DNA of 64,000 nt from Nocardia africana NBRC 100379 (GTDB taxonomy: Bacteria; Actinomycetota; Actinomycetes; Mycobacteriales; Mycobacteriaceae): the NCBI RefSeq assembly GCF_001612635.1, contig NZ_BDAV01000006.1:712613-776612 (forward strand), given 5' to 3'. The translations under genes and the position numbers were made by a program. Below, in pieces: positions 10,133 to 19,054 of this stretch (the first letter of the stretch is position 1; the number at the start of each line of letters is the position of its first letter). The notes beneath the pieces were generated by a model. That model was not told the DNA's origin. It saw only the letters and a program-made list of their open reading frames with translations, and did no database searches.

Positions 10133-11647
10133 TCAGCGCGAGTTGCGGCGACCCAGCGGTACCCGCAGCACCGCGTCGGTGCCGATATCGGCGCCCGGAT
10201 GCAAACCGATCGAGCCCCCGAGTTCCGCGGTGACCAGAGTGCGCACGATCTGCAATCCCAGCCGATCGGAACCGTCCAGGCTGAATCCCTCCGGCAATCC
10301 GCGCCCGTCGTCGCTGATGATGACATCCAGCCAGCGCGCCGAACGCTCGGAACGTATTGTGACAGTTCCATTTTCGCCTGCGTCGAAGGCATGCTCGATC
10401 GCGTTCTGCACCAATTCGGTCAGCACCATCACCAACGGCGTCGCGCGTTCGGCCGAGAAAACCCCCAGCGAACCGTCGCGGCGGACCTTGATGCGCGCGG
10501 TGTGCACGGTCGCCACATCGGCCATGATCGGCAGCAGGCGGTCCACCACCTCGTCGAGGTCGACCTCCTCGTCCACCGACATCGACAGCATCTCGTGCAC
10601 GGAGGCGATGGAGGTGACGCGGCGCACCGATTCGGTGAGCGCCACCCGGGCCTCCTCGTTCTCGGTGCGGCGCGCCTGCAGGCGCAGCAGCGCGGCGACG
10701 GTCTGCAGGTTGTTCTTCACCCGATGATGGATCTCGCGGATGGTGGCGTCCTTGGACAGCAGCGCCCGGTCGCGGCGCTTGACCTCGGTGACGTCGCGGA
10801 CCAGGACCGCGGCCCCCGCCAGTTCACCGTGCGGGCGTAGCACCAACGTGCGCAGCAGCACCGTCGCGCCGCGCGCCTCCACCTCCATCCGCCGGCCCGA
10901 TTTGCCGGCCAATGCGGCCTGGATGTCGCTGACGACTTCCTGCGCGTCGAACGGATCGGTGATCAGCGAGCGGGTCGACTGGGCCAGATCCTGTCCGGCC
11001 AGTTCGCTCTGCAGGCCCATGCGGTGATACGCCGACAACGCGTTCGGGCTGGCGTAGACGACCAGGCCGGCGGTGTCGAGGCGGATGAAGCCGTCCCCCG
11101 CGCGCGGGCTGGAATGGGAGCCGGTGCGATCCTCCAGCGTGGGGAAGGTGCCGTCGGCGATCATCTGACACAGATCGTCGGCGCAGCTCATATAGGCGTG
11201 TTCGAGACTGCCGCGGACCTTCGACCGCTGCATGTCGGTGTCGCGGCCGAGCACGGCGATGACGTCGGTGCCGCAGCGCACCGGAATACCCTCGCGGATG
11301 ACCCGCGCGGGGGTGGGATGGTAGACGCCGGTGGATTCGCCGTCGCCCTCCACGCGCACGATCTCCCCCGAGCTCAGGGCCTGGAAGATCTGCGGATGCT
11401 CCTGGCGCGAGGCCAGCGACCCCACCAGATCGTCGGGCTGCACGGTCGGGGCGGTCGTGGGCCGGCACTGGGCGACGCACACCACGTCGGCCCCGTCGGT
11501 GACCGGGCCGATGCCGACCCACAGCTGCAGATCGGCGAACGACAGATCGGCCAGCAGCTGCCAATCCCCCACCACGCGCTGCAGATGATCTACCGCCGCA
11601 CCGGGGAGATCGGTGTGTTCGGCGAGCAGATCACTAAGAGTGGACAC
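10133..11647 (-). CDS. pdtaS: PdtaS, soluble sensor histidine kinase
   Basis: A 504-residue histidine kinase. An N-terminal GAF-like domain (about 1-150) is followed by a PAS domain (about 180-290), a HisKA_2 dimerisation domain with the phospho-accepting His in REIHHRVKNNLQT (about residue 305), and an HATPase domain with the N-box ELVQNAIEHAF and G-box DDGRGLPEG. No membrane segment is present, so it is cytoplasmic. This is the architecture and position of Rv3220c, which phosphorylates the RNA-binding antiterminator PdtaR; no pdtaR gene is in this window. The 71-aa biotinyl protein gene lies 54 bp upstream on the same strand. Confidence 0.95.
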   Translation of the reverse strand: MSTLSDLLAEHTDLPGAAVDHLQRVVGDWQLLADLSFADLQLWVGIGPVTDGADVVCVAQCRPTTAPTVQPDDLVGSLASRQEHPQIFQALSSGEIVRVEGDGESTGVYHPTPARVIREGIPVRCGTDVIAVLGRDTDMQRSKVRGSLEHAYMSCADDLCQMIADGTFPTLEDRTGSHSSPRAGDGFIRLDTAGLVVYASPNALSAYHRMGLQSELAGQDLAQSTRSLITDPFDAQEVVSDIQAALAGKSGRRMEVEARGATVLLRTLVLRPHGELAGAAVLVRDVTEVKRRDRALLSKDATIREIHHRVKNNLQTVAALLRLQARRTENEEARVALTESVRRVTSIASVHEMLSMSVDEEVDLDEVVDRLLPIMADVATVHTARIKVRRDGSLGVFSAERATPLVMVLTELVQNAIEHAFDAGENGTVTIRSERSARWLDVIISDDGRGLPEGFSLDGSDRLGLQIVRTLVTAELGGSIGLHPGADIGTDAVLRVPLGRRNSR

Positions 11648-11701
11648 GGGAACAAAGGCTACGGCACGCGCCCGCGAGCCGAAGTCGTGTCGCGGCGGAA
11701 G

Positions 11702-11917
11702 CTACGAGATGACGGCGATCAGATCACCCTTCTGCAGGACGTCGCCGGGCTTCACATTGATCGAGGCCACGGTTCCGTCCGACTCGGCCACCACCGGAAT
11801 CTCCATCTTCATCGATTCCAGCAGGACCAGGGTGTCACCTTCATGCACCGCCGCACCCTCCTGCGCGACGATCTGGAAGACGGTCGACACCATCTCCGCG
11901 AGCACTTCCTCAGCCAT
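11702..11917 (-). CDS. Biotin/lipoyl-attachment protein (TB7.3 type)
   Basis: A 71-residue single-domain biotinyl carrier. The attachment Lys is in ESMKME (about residue 37), preceded by a Gly/Val-rich beta turn and followed by GTVASINVKPGDVLQKGDLI, the second hairpin of the fold. Length and position upstream of pdtaS match TB7.3 (Rv3221c). It would serve as a carboxyl carrier for an acyl-CoA carboxylase encoded elsewhere. The ATG at 11917 was taken because it gives the family length; longer versions lack homology. Confidence 0.93.
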   Translation of the reverse strand: MAEEVLAEMVSTVFQIVAQEGAAVHEGDTLVLLESMKMEIPVVAESDGTVASINVKPGDVLQKGDLIAVIS

Positions 11918-11990
11918 GACACCCTTCCGGTCGATCGGCCCGTATCCGCTGACGGTACAGCCAACCACATCCGTAGCGACAGCGTCCGAT

Positions 11991-12473
11991 TCAGTCCCGG
12001 TCTCGATCATCGGCAAGCGGATTCGGCCCTGGTTCATCCGCCACGATCCAGCGACCGGTTGCCGGGACCGCGCACAGCACGAGAATCAGCAGGCTCACGA
12101 CGATCGGAACGAACAGGAAGGAGAAACCTCGGTTGAGGAGTTGCGCAACGCTCGCGATCAGTGCCGCGCCCGAAGCGACGATCAACAGGAAACGACCCGT
12201 CTTCAGGTACGCCAGCAGAAGGAACCCGCCGACGCACCATGCCAGCCCGATGCCGACGGCGACGATCCCCATGACGACCAGGTCTGTGTTCCCGCCGGTG
12301 TCCGGATATTCGCGGGCGTGATCCTCGATCGCGACGACCGTGTAGAGAACCCACATGATTCCGCCGAATCCGGCGAGTGGACCGAAGACCAGCGCGGTGA
12401 CGGCCGCGGTGACGGCGGTCGCGCCATGGGGGGCCGGCGTCGGTAACCCCGGATGATCGTGCGGATCTTTCAC
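11991..12473 (-). CDS. Four-helix integral membrane protein, unknown
   Basis: A 160-residue hydrophobic protein not recognised as a named family. Four transmembrane segments are seen (about residues 20-50, 66-90, 96-113 and 118-138), with a Pro/His-rich N-terminus and an acidic, Arg/Asp-rich C-terminus. It lies 73 bp upstream of the biotinyl-protein gene on the same strand and may start that operon. In M. tuberculosis this place is taken by rshA and sigH, which are absent here. Confidence 0.75.
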   Translation of the reverse strand: MKDPHDHPGLPTPAPHGATAVTAAVTALVFGPLAGFGGIMWVLYTVVAIEDHAREYPDTGGNTDLVVMGIVAVGIGLAWCVGGFLLLAYLKTGRFLLIVASGAALIASVAQLLNRGFSFLFVPIVVSLLILVLCAVPATGRWIVADEPGPNPLADDRDRD

Positions 12474-12616
12474 GCCCGTCCCTATCGTCTGTCGTTCGTG
12501 CGAACCTATCGCACCGCGCCTGCGCCTCCGGACCTCCGCGGCCGGCGCGCCCCTCGAACAGTCGCCCTACAGCCCCGGCGATAGGTCACCCGCGAATCGC
12601 TTTGTGCCCGAGCATA

Positions 12617-14770
12617 TTACGCGGTAGCGCTCACCTTGACCCAGGTGTTGTTGACCGCGGCGGTCCCGGACAGCGGATCGACCAGCGCCGGGTCGTGGAG
12701 GAGGTTGACGTTGGCGCCCGGGAGCGAGGCGGCGACCCGCCAGCCCACGCCGGGTTCGCGGTGGCCCCAGCCGTGCGGGATCGCGACCGTGCCGGGGCGG
12801 ATATCGTCGCCGACCTCGAGAGTCACCACGATCGAACCGGTCGGCGAGGAGACCGTGACCGGTTCGCCGTCGGCCAGCCCGCGCGCGCCGGCGTCGGCCG
12901 GGTGCATGAGGACGGTGCAGCGATCGCGGCCCTTCACCATGGCCGGGACGTTGTGCAACCAGGAGTTGTTGCTGCGCAGGTGGCGTCGTCCGATCAGGCG
13001 CAGATCGAATCCGCCGGCTGCGGTGCGCGGTGCGGCCGGCAGATCGGCGAGCAGTTTCGCCACCTCGGCACGGAATTCCGGCGGCGCCAGCCGGACCTTG
13101 CGGTCGCGAGTGCCGATCAGCGTGCGCAGGCGCGGGCGCAGCGGTCCGAGATCGATCCCGCCCGCGCAGGCGCGCAGCTTGGTGATGGTGAGGCCCGCAC
13201 GGCCGCGGCGCAGCACGCCGTACGGACCGGCCGCGATGCCCAAGGCGGCCAGCCGCATAGGCGAGAGTCGTTCGAAGACCGCGTTGAGCGCCCTGCCGGT
13301 GAGGCGTCGCGCGGGCAGCGGCACCACCTCGGTGACCAGCCGCGCCAGGATCTGCCAGTCCTCGAGGCCGTCGGCCGGCGGCTCGAAGACCCTGGCGTCG
13401 TAGCGCAGGTTGTTGCGCACGCTGAACACCGGGAACAGCAGATTGACGTCCTCGCGCTCGAGCTGGGACACCGGCGGCAGGATGATGTCGGCGTGCCGGG
13501 TGGTCTCGGTGACGTACATGTCCACGGCCACAAAGAAATCCAGAGATTCCAGCGCCGCGTCCAGGCGTCCCCGCTGTGGTGTCGACAGCACCGGATTGCC
13601 GGCATAGGTGACCATCGCCCGGATCTGCCCGCGGCCCTCGGTGAGGATCTCGTCGGCCAGCGCCGCCACCGGCAGTTCGGAACGGAAGGACTTGTAGCGG
13701 CCCGACCGATCGGTCCACGCCCCGTGCCCCATCGGCAGGTATTTGGCGTATCGGGCGGCGTCGACCGGCGCGGTCGCGAACATCTGCCCACCCGCCCGGT
13801 CCAGATTGCCGGTCACCGCGTTGATCGTGTTCACCAGCCAGTGCGTGAGCGTGCCGGTCACCTGCTGACATACGCCGATCCGCGCGTAGAGCACGGCCGA
13901 GCGCGCCGCGGCATGGTCGCGGGCGAAACCGCGAATGGTCTCGGCGTCGACACCCGCATGCGGGGCAGCCAGTTCGGGAGTGCACTGCGCGACGGTCTCG
14001 CGCAGTTCGTCCCAGCCCGAACAACGCGCGCGCACGGCCCGCTCGTCGCACAACTTCTCGTCGATCAGCACGTGGAGCACGGCCAGCAGCAGATACACGT
14101 CCCCACCGGGAACGACCGCGATGTGCCGATCGGCCAGTCGCGCGGTCTCGGTGCGGCGCGGATCGATCACCACGACGGTGCCGCCGCGCTCACGCACCCG
14201 CTTGATGCGCTGCTTGGCGTTCGGCATGGTGGTCACCGACCCGTTCGACACGGCCGGATTCGCGCCCAGGATCACCAGCCGGTCGGTGCGGTCGATATCG
14301 GCGACCGGCATCAGGACATTGGATCCGAACATCCGCCAGGCCGCGAACTCCTGCGGGAACTGATCGATCGACGAGGCGGAGAAGAAGTTGCGGGTCAGCA
14401 GCGCCACCCGCAGCAGTACGCCGTAGAGCACCGAAGAACTGTGTGCCGCAGGGTTTCCCAGATACATGCCGATCGCGCTCGGACCGTATTCGGAGCGGAT
14501 CGCGCGCAGCCGCTGCCCGATCTCCCGGAAAGCCTCGTCCCAGCCGATCGGCTCGAACCGATCCCCGACTCGGCGCACCGGCGTGCGGAGCCGGTCCGGG
14601 TCGTGGTGCAGGGCACCCATCGCGGTGGCCTTCGGGCAGATATATCCCTCGGACAGCACATCGTCGGGGTTACCCTCGATCCGGACGACGCGGTCACCCT
14701 CGACGGTGACCCGGATTCCACAGTGCGCCTCACACAGAGTGCACTGTCGCGAAACAATGCGAGTATCCAT
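12617..14770 (-). CDS. Molybdopterin-dependent oxidoreductase (formate dehydrogenase / nitrate reductase-like)
   Basis: A 717-residue catalytic subunit of the bis-MGD molybdenum enzyme family. The N-terminus holds a 4Fe-4S site, CTLCEAHCG (Cys10, 13, 17) with a fourth Cys in GYICPK, followed by the molybdopterin domains: VILGANPAVSNGS, VVVIDPRRTETA, MVTYAGNPVLS, and a C-terminal dinucleotide-binding domain with SPTGSIVVTLEVGDDIRPGTV. The usual Mo-ligand position (SSIDQFPQ) shows no Cys or Sec, so Ser or Asp may ligate. There is no Tat signal, so it is cytoplasmic. No electron-transfer subunit or cofactor gene is adjacent. The start MDTRIV is favoured because the Fe-S motif follows at once. 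Confidence 0.9.
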   Translation of the reverse strand: MDTRIVSRQCTLCEAHCGIRVTVEGDRVVRIEGNPDDVLSEGYICPKATAMGALHHDPDRLRTPVRRVGDRFEPIGWDEAFREIGQRLRAIRSEYGPSAIGMYLGNPAAHSSSVLYGVLLRVALLTRNFFSASSIDQFPQEFAAWRMFGSNVLMPVADIDRTDRLVILGANPAVSNGSVTTMPNAKQRIKRVRERGGTVVVIDPRRTETARLADRHIAVVPGGDVYLLLAVLHVLIDEKLCDERAVRARCSGWDELRETVAQCTPELAAPHAGVDAETIRGFARDHAAARSAVLYARIGVCQQVTGTLTHWLVNTINAVTGNLDRAGGQMFATAPVDAARYAKYLPMGHGAWTDRSGRYKSFRSELPVAALADEILTEGRGQIRAMVTYAGNPVLSTPQRGRLDAALESLDFFVAVDMYVTETTRHADIILPPVSQLEREDVNLLFPVFSVRNNLRYDARVFEPPADGLEDWQILARLVTEVVPLPARRLTGRALNAVFERLSPMRLAALGIAAGPYGVLRRGRAGLTITKLRACAGGIDLGPLRPRLRTLIGTRDRKVRLAPPEFRAEVAKLLADLPAAPRTAAGGFDLRLIGRRHLRSNNSWLHNVPAMVKGRDRCTVLMHPADAGARGLADGEPVTVSSPTGSIVVTLEVGDDIRPGTVAIPHGWGHREPGVGWRVAASLPGANVNLLHDPALVDPLSGTAAVNNTWVKVSATA

Positions 14771-14847
14771 GGCACATCCTCTCACGGGCGCGGCATCTCG
14801 CAGCGTACCGGCGTCCGCGGCATCGGTACAGCCCCGCCGGATCGTCG

Positions 14848-15648
14848 CTAGCGGCCGCGGATCTCGTAGAGCAGGGTGCGGCCGTCGCGGACGACCGTGC
14901 GCACGGATTGCCGGTAGGTCGTATGGCCGCCGTCGGGCCGATACTCCTCGATATCCACATCGAACAGATCGGGCTCGCGCGTGGTGATGTGGACGCAGTA
15001 CGTGGTCCCGACCGGGATCACGGTGTCGATCGCCTGCTGCAACCCCTCCGCGGGGGCGACGTTGACGGTATCCGGGGCGACGAACGCCTGGGCGCGCTCG
15101 CCGCTGCGCTCGGTGTAGTACGAATATTCGAATCCCAGAATCGAATTCGGCCCGTCGGTGATGCCACCGGCGCCGTTGCCCACCACGATGCCGTCGTGCG
15201 CCTCGGCCGGACATGCCGGAGTCCGCGGCCCCGGGGCCGGGGCGCTGGTTGCGGTGGAGCCGGCCGGAGCGGGGGTCGTCGAGGTAGCGACCGCGGCGGC
15301 GGTGCCCGGCTCCTTCCGCGTCGCCGTGACCGTCAGGGCGATTCCGGCACCGGCGAGGGCGAGCACGACGACGGCGGCCGACGCGGCGATCCACCATTTG
15401 CGGCCACGAGGCCGGCGCGGCGGACGCGTCGCCGGACCCAGTGCGAGCTGGATGGCATCGGGATCGATCGCCCATTCCGGCGACTCCGGTGGGCGCCGGA
15501 CGATTCGCGGCGGCGAGGCCGCGGGGCGGGAATCCCGCAGCGGCGGTGGCTGCGGCGGACGGGGCGGCGAATACCACTCGGCGGAGCCCACCGGCGGCCC
15601 GAACGGTTGCGGCGCGTGCCCGGGCGGCCGGTTGGATTCAGAACTCAT
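14848..15648 (-). CDS. Membrane-anchored protein with extracytoplasmic domain, unknown
   Basis: A 266-residue protein. The first 75 residues are cytoplasmic and Pro/Arg-rich, a single helix follows at about 85-107, then an Ala/Pro/Thr/Ser linker and a C-terminal globular domain of about 120 residues that starts with a Cys (TPACPAEAHDG) and contains a second Cys (TTYCVHI). Similar small actinobacterial surface proteins carry DUF8176-like domains, but that is only an impression. A GAGGGA lies just before the ATG at 15648. It is downstream in orientation of nothing obvious and its role is unknown. Confidence 0.75.
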   Translation of the reverse strand: MSSESNRPPGHAPQPFGPPVGSAEWYSPPRPPQPPPLRDSRPAASPPRIVRRPPESPEWAIDPDAIQLALGPATRPPRRPRGRKWWIAASAAVVVLALAGAGIALTVTATRKEPGTAAAVATSTTPAPAGSTATSAPAPGPRTPACPAEAHDGIVVGNGAGGITDGPNSILGFEYSYYTERSGERAQAFVAPDTVNVAPAEGLQQAIDTVIPVGTTYCVHITTREPDLFDVDIEEYRPDGGHTTYRQSVRTVVRDGRTLLYEIRGR

Positions 15649-16060
15649 CACATCCCTCACGCCCGCTGCTGTCCCGCGGGGAAGACGATGCCAGCACTTG
15701 CCCGGGTGCACAACCGGAAGCCGCTCCCAGCAGTGGGAGGTACTCCTTGCCATTCACGCACGATCTTGGCTACGGATCTGCATCGAGGGCGCTTCCGGCA
15801 ATCATGCGGGGAACGTATCGGCCATAACACTGCCGAGCCGAATTAATACACAACAGCTATCACTGCATGGAATCGATAGTTGGTCGTGGCCGCCCGGAGT
15901 GACCGCTCAGACCACCCACCATCCACGCGCTCATTGGGGTTTCCCGCATTCTTCGCGAGAGGAGTTTCGCATTGTTCGGCCGTCGCGAATTTCCGCACCG
16001 GATTTCCCGCCGCCACCGCGGTATCAGCGGCCGCGACTGTAGACTCCGCCGCAGAAAGAA
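15649..16060. other. Divergent intergenic region before the wax-ester synthase gene
   Basis: Roughly 410 bp between two divergent genes. It is clearly richer in AT than the genes, particularly at 15830-15890 (GAATTAATAC, AGCTATCACTG), as expected for promoter DNA. No coding frame has a plausible ribosome binding site. No certain -35/-10 pair was identified. Confidence 0.4.
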
Positions 16061-16091
16061 TTGTGCGGACGAATTCTCTCCGTCCGCACAA
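16061..16091 (+). promoter_or_regulatory. Perfect 11-bp inverted repeat in the wax-ester synthase leader
   Basis: TTGTGCGGACG (16061-16071) and CGTCCGCACAA (16081-16091) form a perfect stem with a 9-base loop. The repeat ends ten bases before the AGGAG Shine-Dalgarno (16101-16105), so it is either a repressor operator or an mRNA hairpin affecting translation. A GC stem without T-run inside a leader does not look like a terminator. Confidence 0.55.
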
Positions 16092-16110
16092 TGTCCGGCC
16101 AGGAGTAATC

Positions 16111-17577
16111 ATGACGACGAAAACGATCCGCGACGCGGGCAGCGGTCTCCACGTCACCGTCGAACAACTGAGTCCGCGCGATGCGGTATTCGTCTACGAC
16201 GAGTTCGAGCGGCATCCATCGAATATCGTCGCGGCCTACGTTTTCGCCGGCGCGGCGGACGCGACCGGATCCGAAGGCCGGACGGTGAGCCGGACAGAGG
16301 TGCGGGCATGGATGCGGGAGCGGCTCGGTTACGCACCGCTGTTCCATCGCCGGCTGGAACACGCACCGGGCGACGTCGACCTGCCGTACTGGGTCCCCGA
16401 CCCGAGCGTCGACATCGATCGTCACGTGACGATCGAGGAACGCGCGTCGTGGCCCTGGGCGCAGGTGCGGGAGCGCCTGGCCGAAATCGCCGCGGCCCGT
16501 ATGGATCTCACCCGACCGCCGTGGGAGCTGCACCTCTTCGACCGCGTACACGGTTTTCCCGGGACCACCGAGCCGGTGAGGATCGTGGTGCTGAAGTTTC
16601 ATCACAGCGTCGGCGACGGTGTGGCCACCCGCGCACTCGAGATGAGACTGTTCGGCGCGGCGGACACCCATCCGCCACTCCCCACAATCGATCACCGCTG
16701 GTCGCAGCGCGCCGCACTGCTGCGCGCCGCCGCCGTCACGCCGTATCGGTTCGCCCGTTTCGTCTCCGGCGTGGCCCGTACGCGGGCGGCGGCACGCACG
16801 GTCCGGGCCGCGGTCGCGGATAACCTGCTCCGCGAACCGATTCCGCTGCGTCCCGCCACGCGGTTCAATCGCCGCATCGGCGCGAGGCCCGTCTTCGATC
16901 TCGTCACCCTGCCACTCACGCAGGTCAGGGCGGCGAAAGCGGCGGTCGCGGAACGCATTACGGTCAACGACCTGCTGCTGGCCGTCGTCTCGGGCGCACT
17001 CTCGGCCTATCTCGGCGAACACGGCGAAACCCCGCCCGAATCCCTGAGCGCGATGGTGCCGATCTCGATGCGCGGGCTCGCCCAGTGGAATTCGGCGAAT
17101 CAGCTGTGCCAGATGTCGGTGGACCTGCATACGGACCTCGCCGATCCGCTGGAACGCCTGCGCGCGATCCGGCAATCGACCCGGGACGAGAAGCAGCGCT
17201 GGGCCGACCCGGCGGTGATCGCCCGCGAGAGCCGTATGCAGACCTCACCCGCCTGGCTGCTGCGGCTGGCCGGATGGGCTCGCGCACAGCGAGATTTCGA
17301 CGACGCCGACACGGTGCCGCTGTCCAACACCACCGTCAGCAATGTGCCGCCGGTCGCGGACCGTCTGGAATTCCTCGGCGCACCGGTGATCAGCGTCTTC
17401 GGTGTCCTTCCGATCATGGACGGCGACGGGCTGCGGCATCTGATCACCTCCCAGGGAGATCAGGTGGTGATCGCGGTCAGCTCCGACGCGGGCATGCTCC
17501 CGGATCCGGCGCGCTACGGCGAACTGCTGCTGCGCTCGTTCCGCGAGCTGAGTGAACATCTCACAACCGGGGGGTGA
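16111..17577 (+). CDS. Wax ester synthase / diacylglycerol O-acyltransferase (WS/DGAT)
   Basis: A 488-residue bacterial WS/DGAT that joins acyl-CoA to diacylglycerol or fatty alcohols to make storage triacylglycerol or wax esters at the membrane-lipid droplet interface. The catalytic HHxxxDG motif is present as KFHHSVGDGVA at about residues 161-171. Other family marks are LSPRDAVFVYDE at the N-terminus, PPWELHLFD before the active site, and NVPPVADRLEFLGAPV near the C-terminus. The ATG has AGGAG six bases upstream. Length is slightly above the usual 450-470. It converges on the mycolyltransferase gene. Confidence 0.93.
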   Translation: MTTKTIRDAGSGLHVTVEQLSPRDAVFVYDEFERHPSNIVAAYVFAGAADATGSEGRTVSRTEVRAWMRERLGYAPLFHRRLEHAPGDVDLPYWVPDPSVDIDRHVTIEERASWPWAQVRERLAEIAAARMDLTRPPWELHLFDRVHGFPGTTEPVRIVVLKFHHSVGDGVATRALEMRLFGAADTHPPLPTIDHRWSQRAALLRAAAVTPYRFARFVSGVARTRAAARTVRAAVADNLLREPIPLRPATRFNRRIGARPVFDLVTLPLTQVRAAKAAVAERITVNDLLLAVVSGALSAYLGEHGETPPESLSAMVPISMRGLAQWNSANQLCQMSVDLHTDLADPLERLRAIRQSTRDEKQRWADPAVIARESRMQTSPAWLLRLAGWARAQRDFDDADTVPLSNTTVSNVPPVADRLEFLGAPVISVFGVLPIMDGDGLRHLITSQGDQVVIAVSSDAGMLPDPARYGELLLRSFRELSEHLTTGG

Positions 17578-17605
17578 TCGGCCGCCCGGCGGCGCGCGGA
17601 TCGGA

Positions 17606-18649
17606 TCAGTCCGCGCCGATCGCCGCCGCCATCATCGGCCATGATTTGTGCAGGTCGTCCTGCCAATAACCCCACGAGTGGGTCCCGGCCGGGTGGAAGT
17701 TGTAGGTGATGTCCGTGCGTCCGAGTTCCCGGGTGCGCTCGGCGAGTTTGGCCGTGCAGTAATTCGCCGCCGATTCGATACCGCCGCCGAGCAGCACCTG
17801 ATTCGCCAATACCCCGGTGTTCGCCCGCACACTCGGGTCGGCGAGGCTGTCGTGCCGGCCGGGAAGTCCGCTGGCGCTGGAGATGTACATCGGGATTCGC
17901 GGCAGCCGGTCGGCGTGCAGATACGGGTCGTGCGCCTTCCAGCCCTCACCCCCGACCGGCCCCCACATATTCGTCGCATCGCCCTTGCCCAGGCTGATTA
18001 CCAGGCTGACGAACGACTGGCCGATCGGGTCGCTGGTCATCGCGCAACCGCTGTACGCGGAGACGCTCCGATAGAGCGCGGGCGCCTCGATCGCCAGATC
18101 CAGCACCGAGGTCCCGGCCATCGAGATGCCGGCCAGCGCGTTGACGCCGGTGGCGCCGAAGGCCGAATCGACCACGGGCGGAAGCTCTTCGGTGAGGAAG
18201 GTGGCCCACCTGTTCCGGCCGTTGTTGTTCAACTTCTTCGCCAGGCCGGGGTCGTCGCGTTGCCAGTCGGTGTAGTAGCTGAACGCGCCCTCCATCGGGA
18301 TCACCACGTTGACGTGCTTGTCGGCGAAGAAGTCCGCGGCGTCGGTCTGCGCCAGCCAGGTCGCGGCGTCCTCGCCGCCGCCGGCGCCGTTGAGCAGATA
18401 CAGCGTGGGCGCCGGGGTATCGGTGTCCTTCGCGCGCAACACCTGCAGCGCGATGGCGCGATCCATCGACGGCGAGTAGACACTGATCTGAAGGACACGT
18501 CCAGGACCTGCGGTTTCGCTGACGATGTGCGCCGCCGGCGCGGCCAAGACGGTCGGCGCGACCGACGTCCACAGCAGGGCGGCCGCCCCGAGATATGCCC
18601 CCAGACAGGCGATCACGCGTACCACGCCGGTCCTCTTACCGCTCGACAC
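17606..18649 (-). CDS. Antigen-85-type mycolyltransferase / secreted esterase
   Basis: A 347-residue exported alpha/beta hydrolase. The N-terminus KRTGVVRVIACLGAYLGAAALLW is a signal peptide, with likely cleavage after VLAAPAA. The nucleophile is in GISMAGTS (about residue 175), and the catalytic His is in GTHSWGYWQDDL, matching the antigen 85 HSWEYWG motif. Family members transfer mycolates between trehalose monomycolate, arabinogalactan or proteins in the outer envelope. The GTG at 18649 is preferred because GAGGTGG precedes it by five bases; GTG 18625 is an alternative. It is downstream of two micropeptide genes on the same strand, with a hairpin between. Confidence 0.9.
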   Translation of the reverse strand: MSSGKRTGVVRVIACLGAYLGAAALLWTSVAPTVLAAPAAHIVSETAGPGRVLQISVYSPSMDRAIALQVLRAKDTDTPAPTLYLLNGAGGGEDAATWLAQTDAADFFADKHVNVVIPMEGAFSYYTDWQRDDPGLAKKLNNNGRNRWATFLTEELPPVVDSAFGATGVNALAGISMAGTSVLDLAIEAPALYRSVSAYSGCAMTSDPIGQSFVSLVISLGKGDATNMWGPVGGEGWKAHDPYLHADRLPRIPMYISSASGLPGRHDSLADPSVRANTGVLANQVLLGGGIESAANYCTAKLAERTRELGRTDITYNFHPAGTHSWGYWQDDLHKSWPMMAAAIGAD

Positions 18650-18671
18650 CACTACCACCTCTACACACCAC

Positions 18672-18706
18672 TGTGGGGGCGCACCCGGTCCGAGTGAGCC
18701 CCCACA
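18672..18706 (-). terminator. Intercistronic hairpin between micropeptides and mycolyltransferase
   Basis: TGTGGGGGC (18672-18680) and GCCCCCACA (18698-18706) can form a perfect 9-bp stem with a 17-base loop. No T-run follows on the minus strand, so it may be a partial terminator or an mRNA processing/stabilising element that keeps the small peptides expressed above the enzyme. Confidence 0.5.
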
Positions 18707-18719
18707 ATCGACAACTGGA

Positions 18720-18836
18720 TTATTTTCCGGCGGCCGGGGTGCCACCGCTGAGGGTGATGAGCGCATTCACGATGGTGGTTCCGACCGAACCGGCGCTCTG
18801 TGTGCCCATTCCCAGAATATCGATGAGCGATCCCAT
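18720..18836 (-). CDS. 38-residue hydrophobic micropeptide (second of tandem pair)
   Basis: A 38-residue peptide beginning MGSLIDILGMGTQSAG and ending TPAAGK. It has a proper Shine-Dalgarno, AGGAG at 18843-18847, six bases before the ATG. It is hydrophobic with Gly/Ser/Thr and no signal peptide. It shares the MGS start and general character with the 37-residue peptide encoded 70 bp upstream, and both precede a mycolyltransferase gene. By size, composition and tandem arrangement it recalls the PorA/PorH mycolated porin peptides of corynebacteria, but no sequence match can be claimed; a membrane peptide, toxin or leaderless bacteriocin are alternatives. Confidence 0.7.
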   Translation of the reverse strand: MGSLIDILGMGTQSAGSVGTTIVNALITLSGGTPAAGK

Positions 18837-18906
18837 ATCTTTCTCCTACATATCCGTGCATCGAGTTACCGCGCGCAACCCGATGAATACGAGCGGTTGC
18901 GTCGAA

Positions 18907-19020
18907 TTACTTGACGATGTTTCCGAGCGATCCGAGGAAGGTTGCCCAGAGCCCGTCACCCGCGACTGCGGAACCCAGGGCCGGAATCAACGCGGTAAGC
19001 AAGTCGCCCATCGAACCCAT
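18907..19020 (-). CDS. 37-residue hydrophobic micropeptide (first of tandem pair)
   Basis: A 37-residue peptide beginning MGSMGDLLTALIPALG and ending GSLGNIVK. AGGAG at 19029-19033 stands eight bases before the ATG. The middle is strongly hydrophobic and could form an amphipathic helix with a single Trp (residue 25), flanked by Asp and a C-terminal Lys. It is the first gene after a candidate promoter at 19121-19149. Ser3, Ser17 and Ser31 would be available for O-acylation if it is a mycoloylation substrate, which is inference. Not recognised as a known family. Confidence 0.7.
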   Translation of the reverse strand: MGSMGDLLTALIPALGSAVAGDGLWATFLGSLGNIVK

Positions 19021-19054
19021 CGATGAATCTCCTTTTGTGAGCGTGTTCAATCGC

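Noticed and set aside
12602..14851. 749-codon open frame on the plus strand
   Set aside because: Antisense shadow of the molybdopterin oxidoreductase, whose Fe-S and cofactor motifs are clear.
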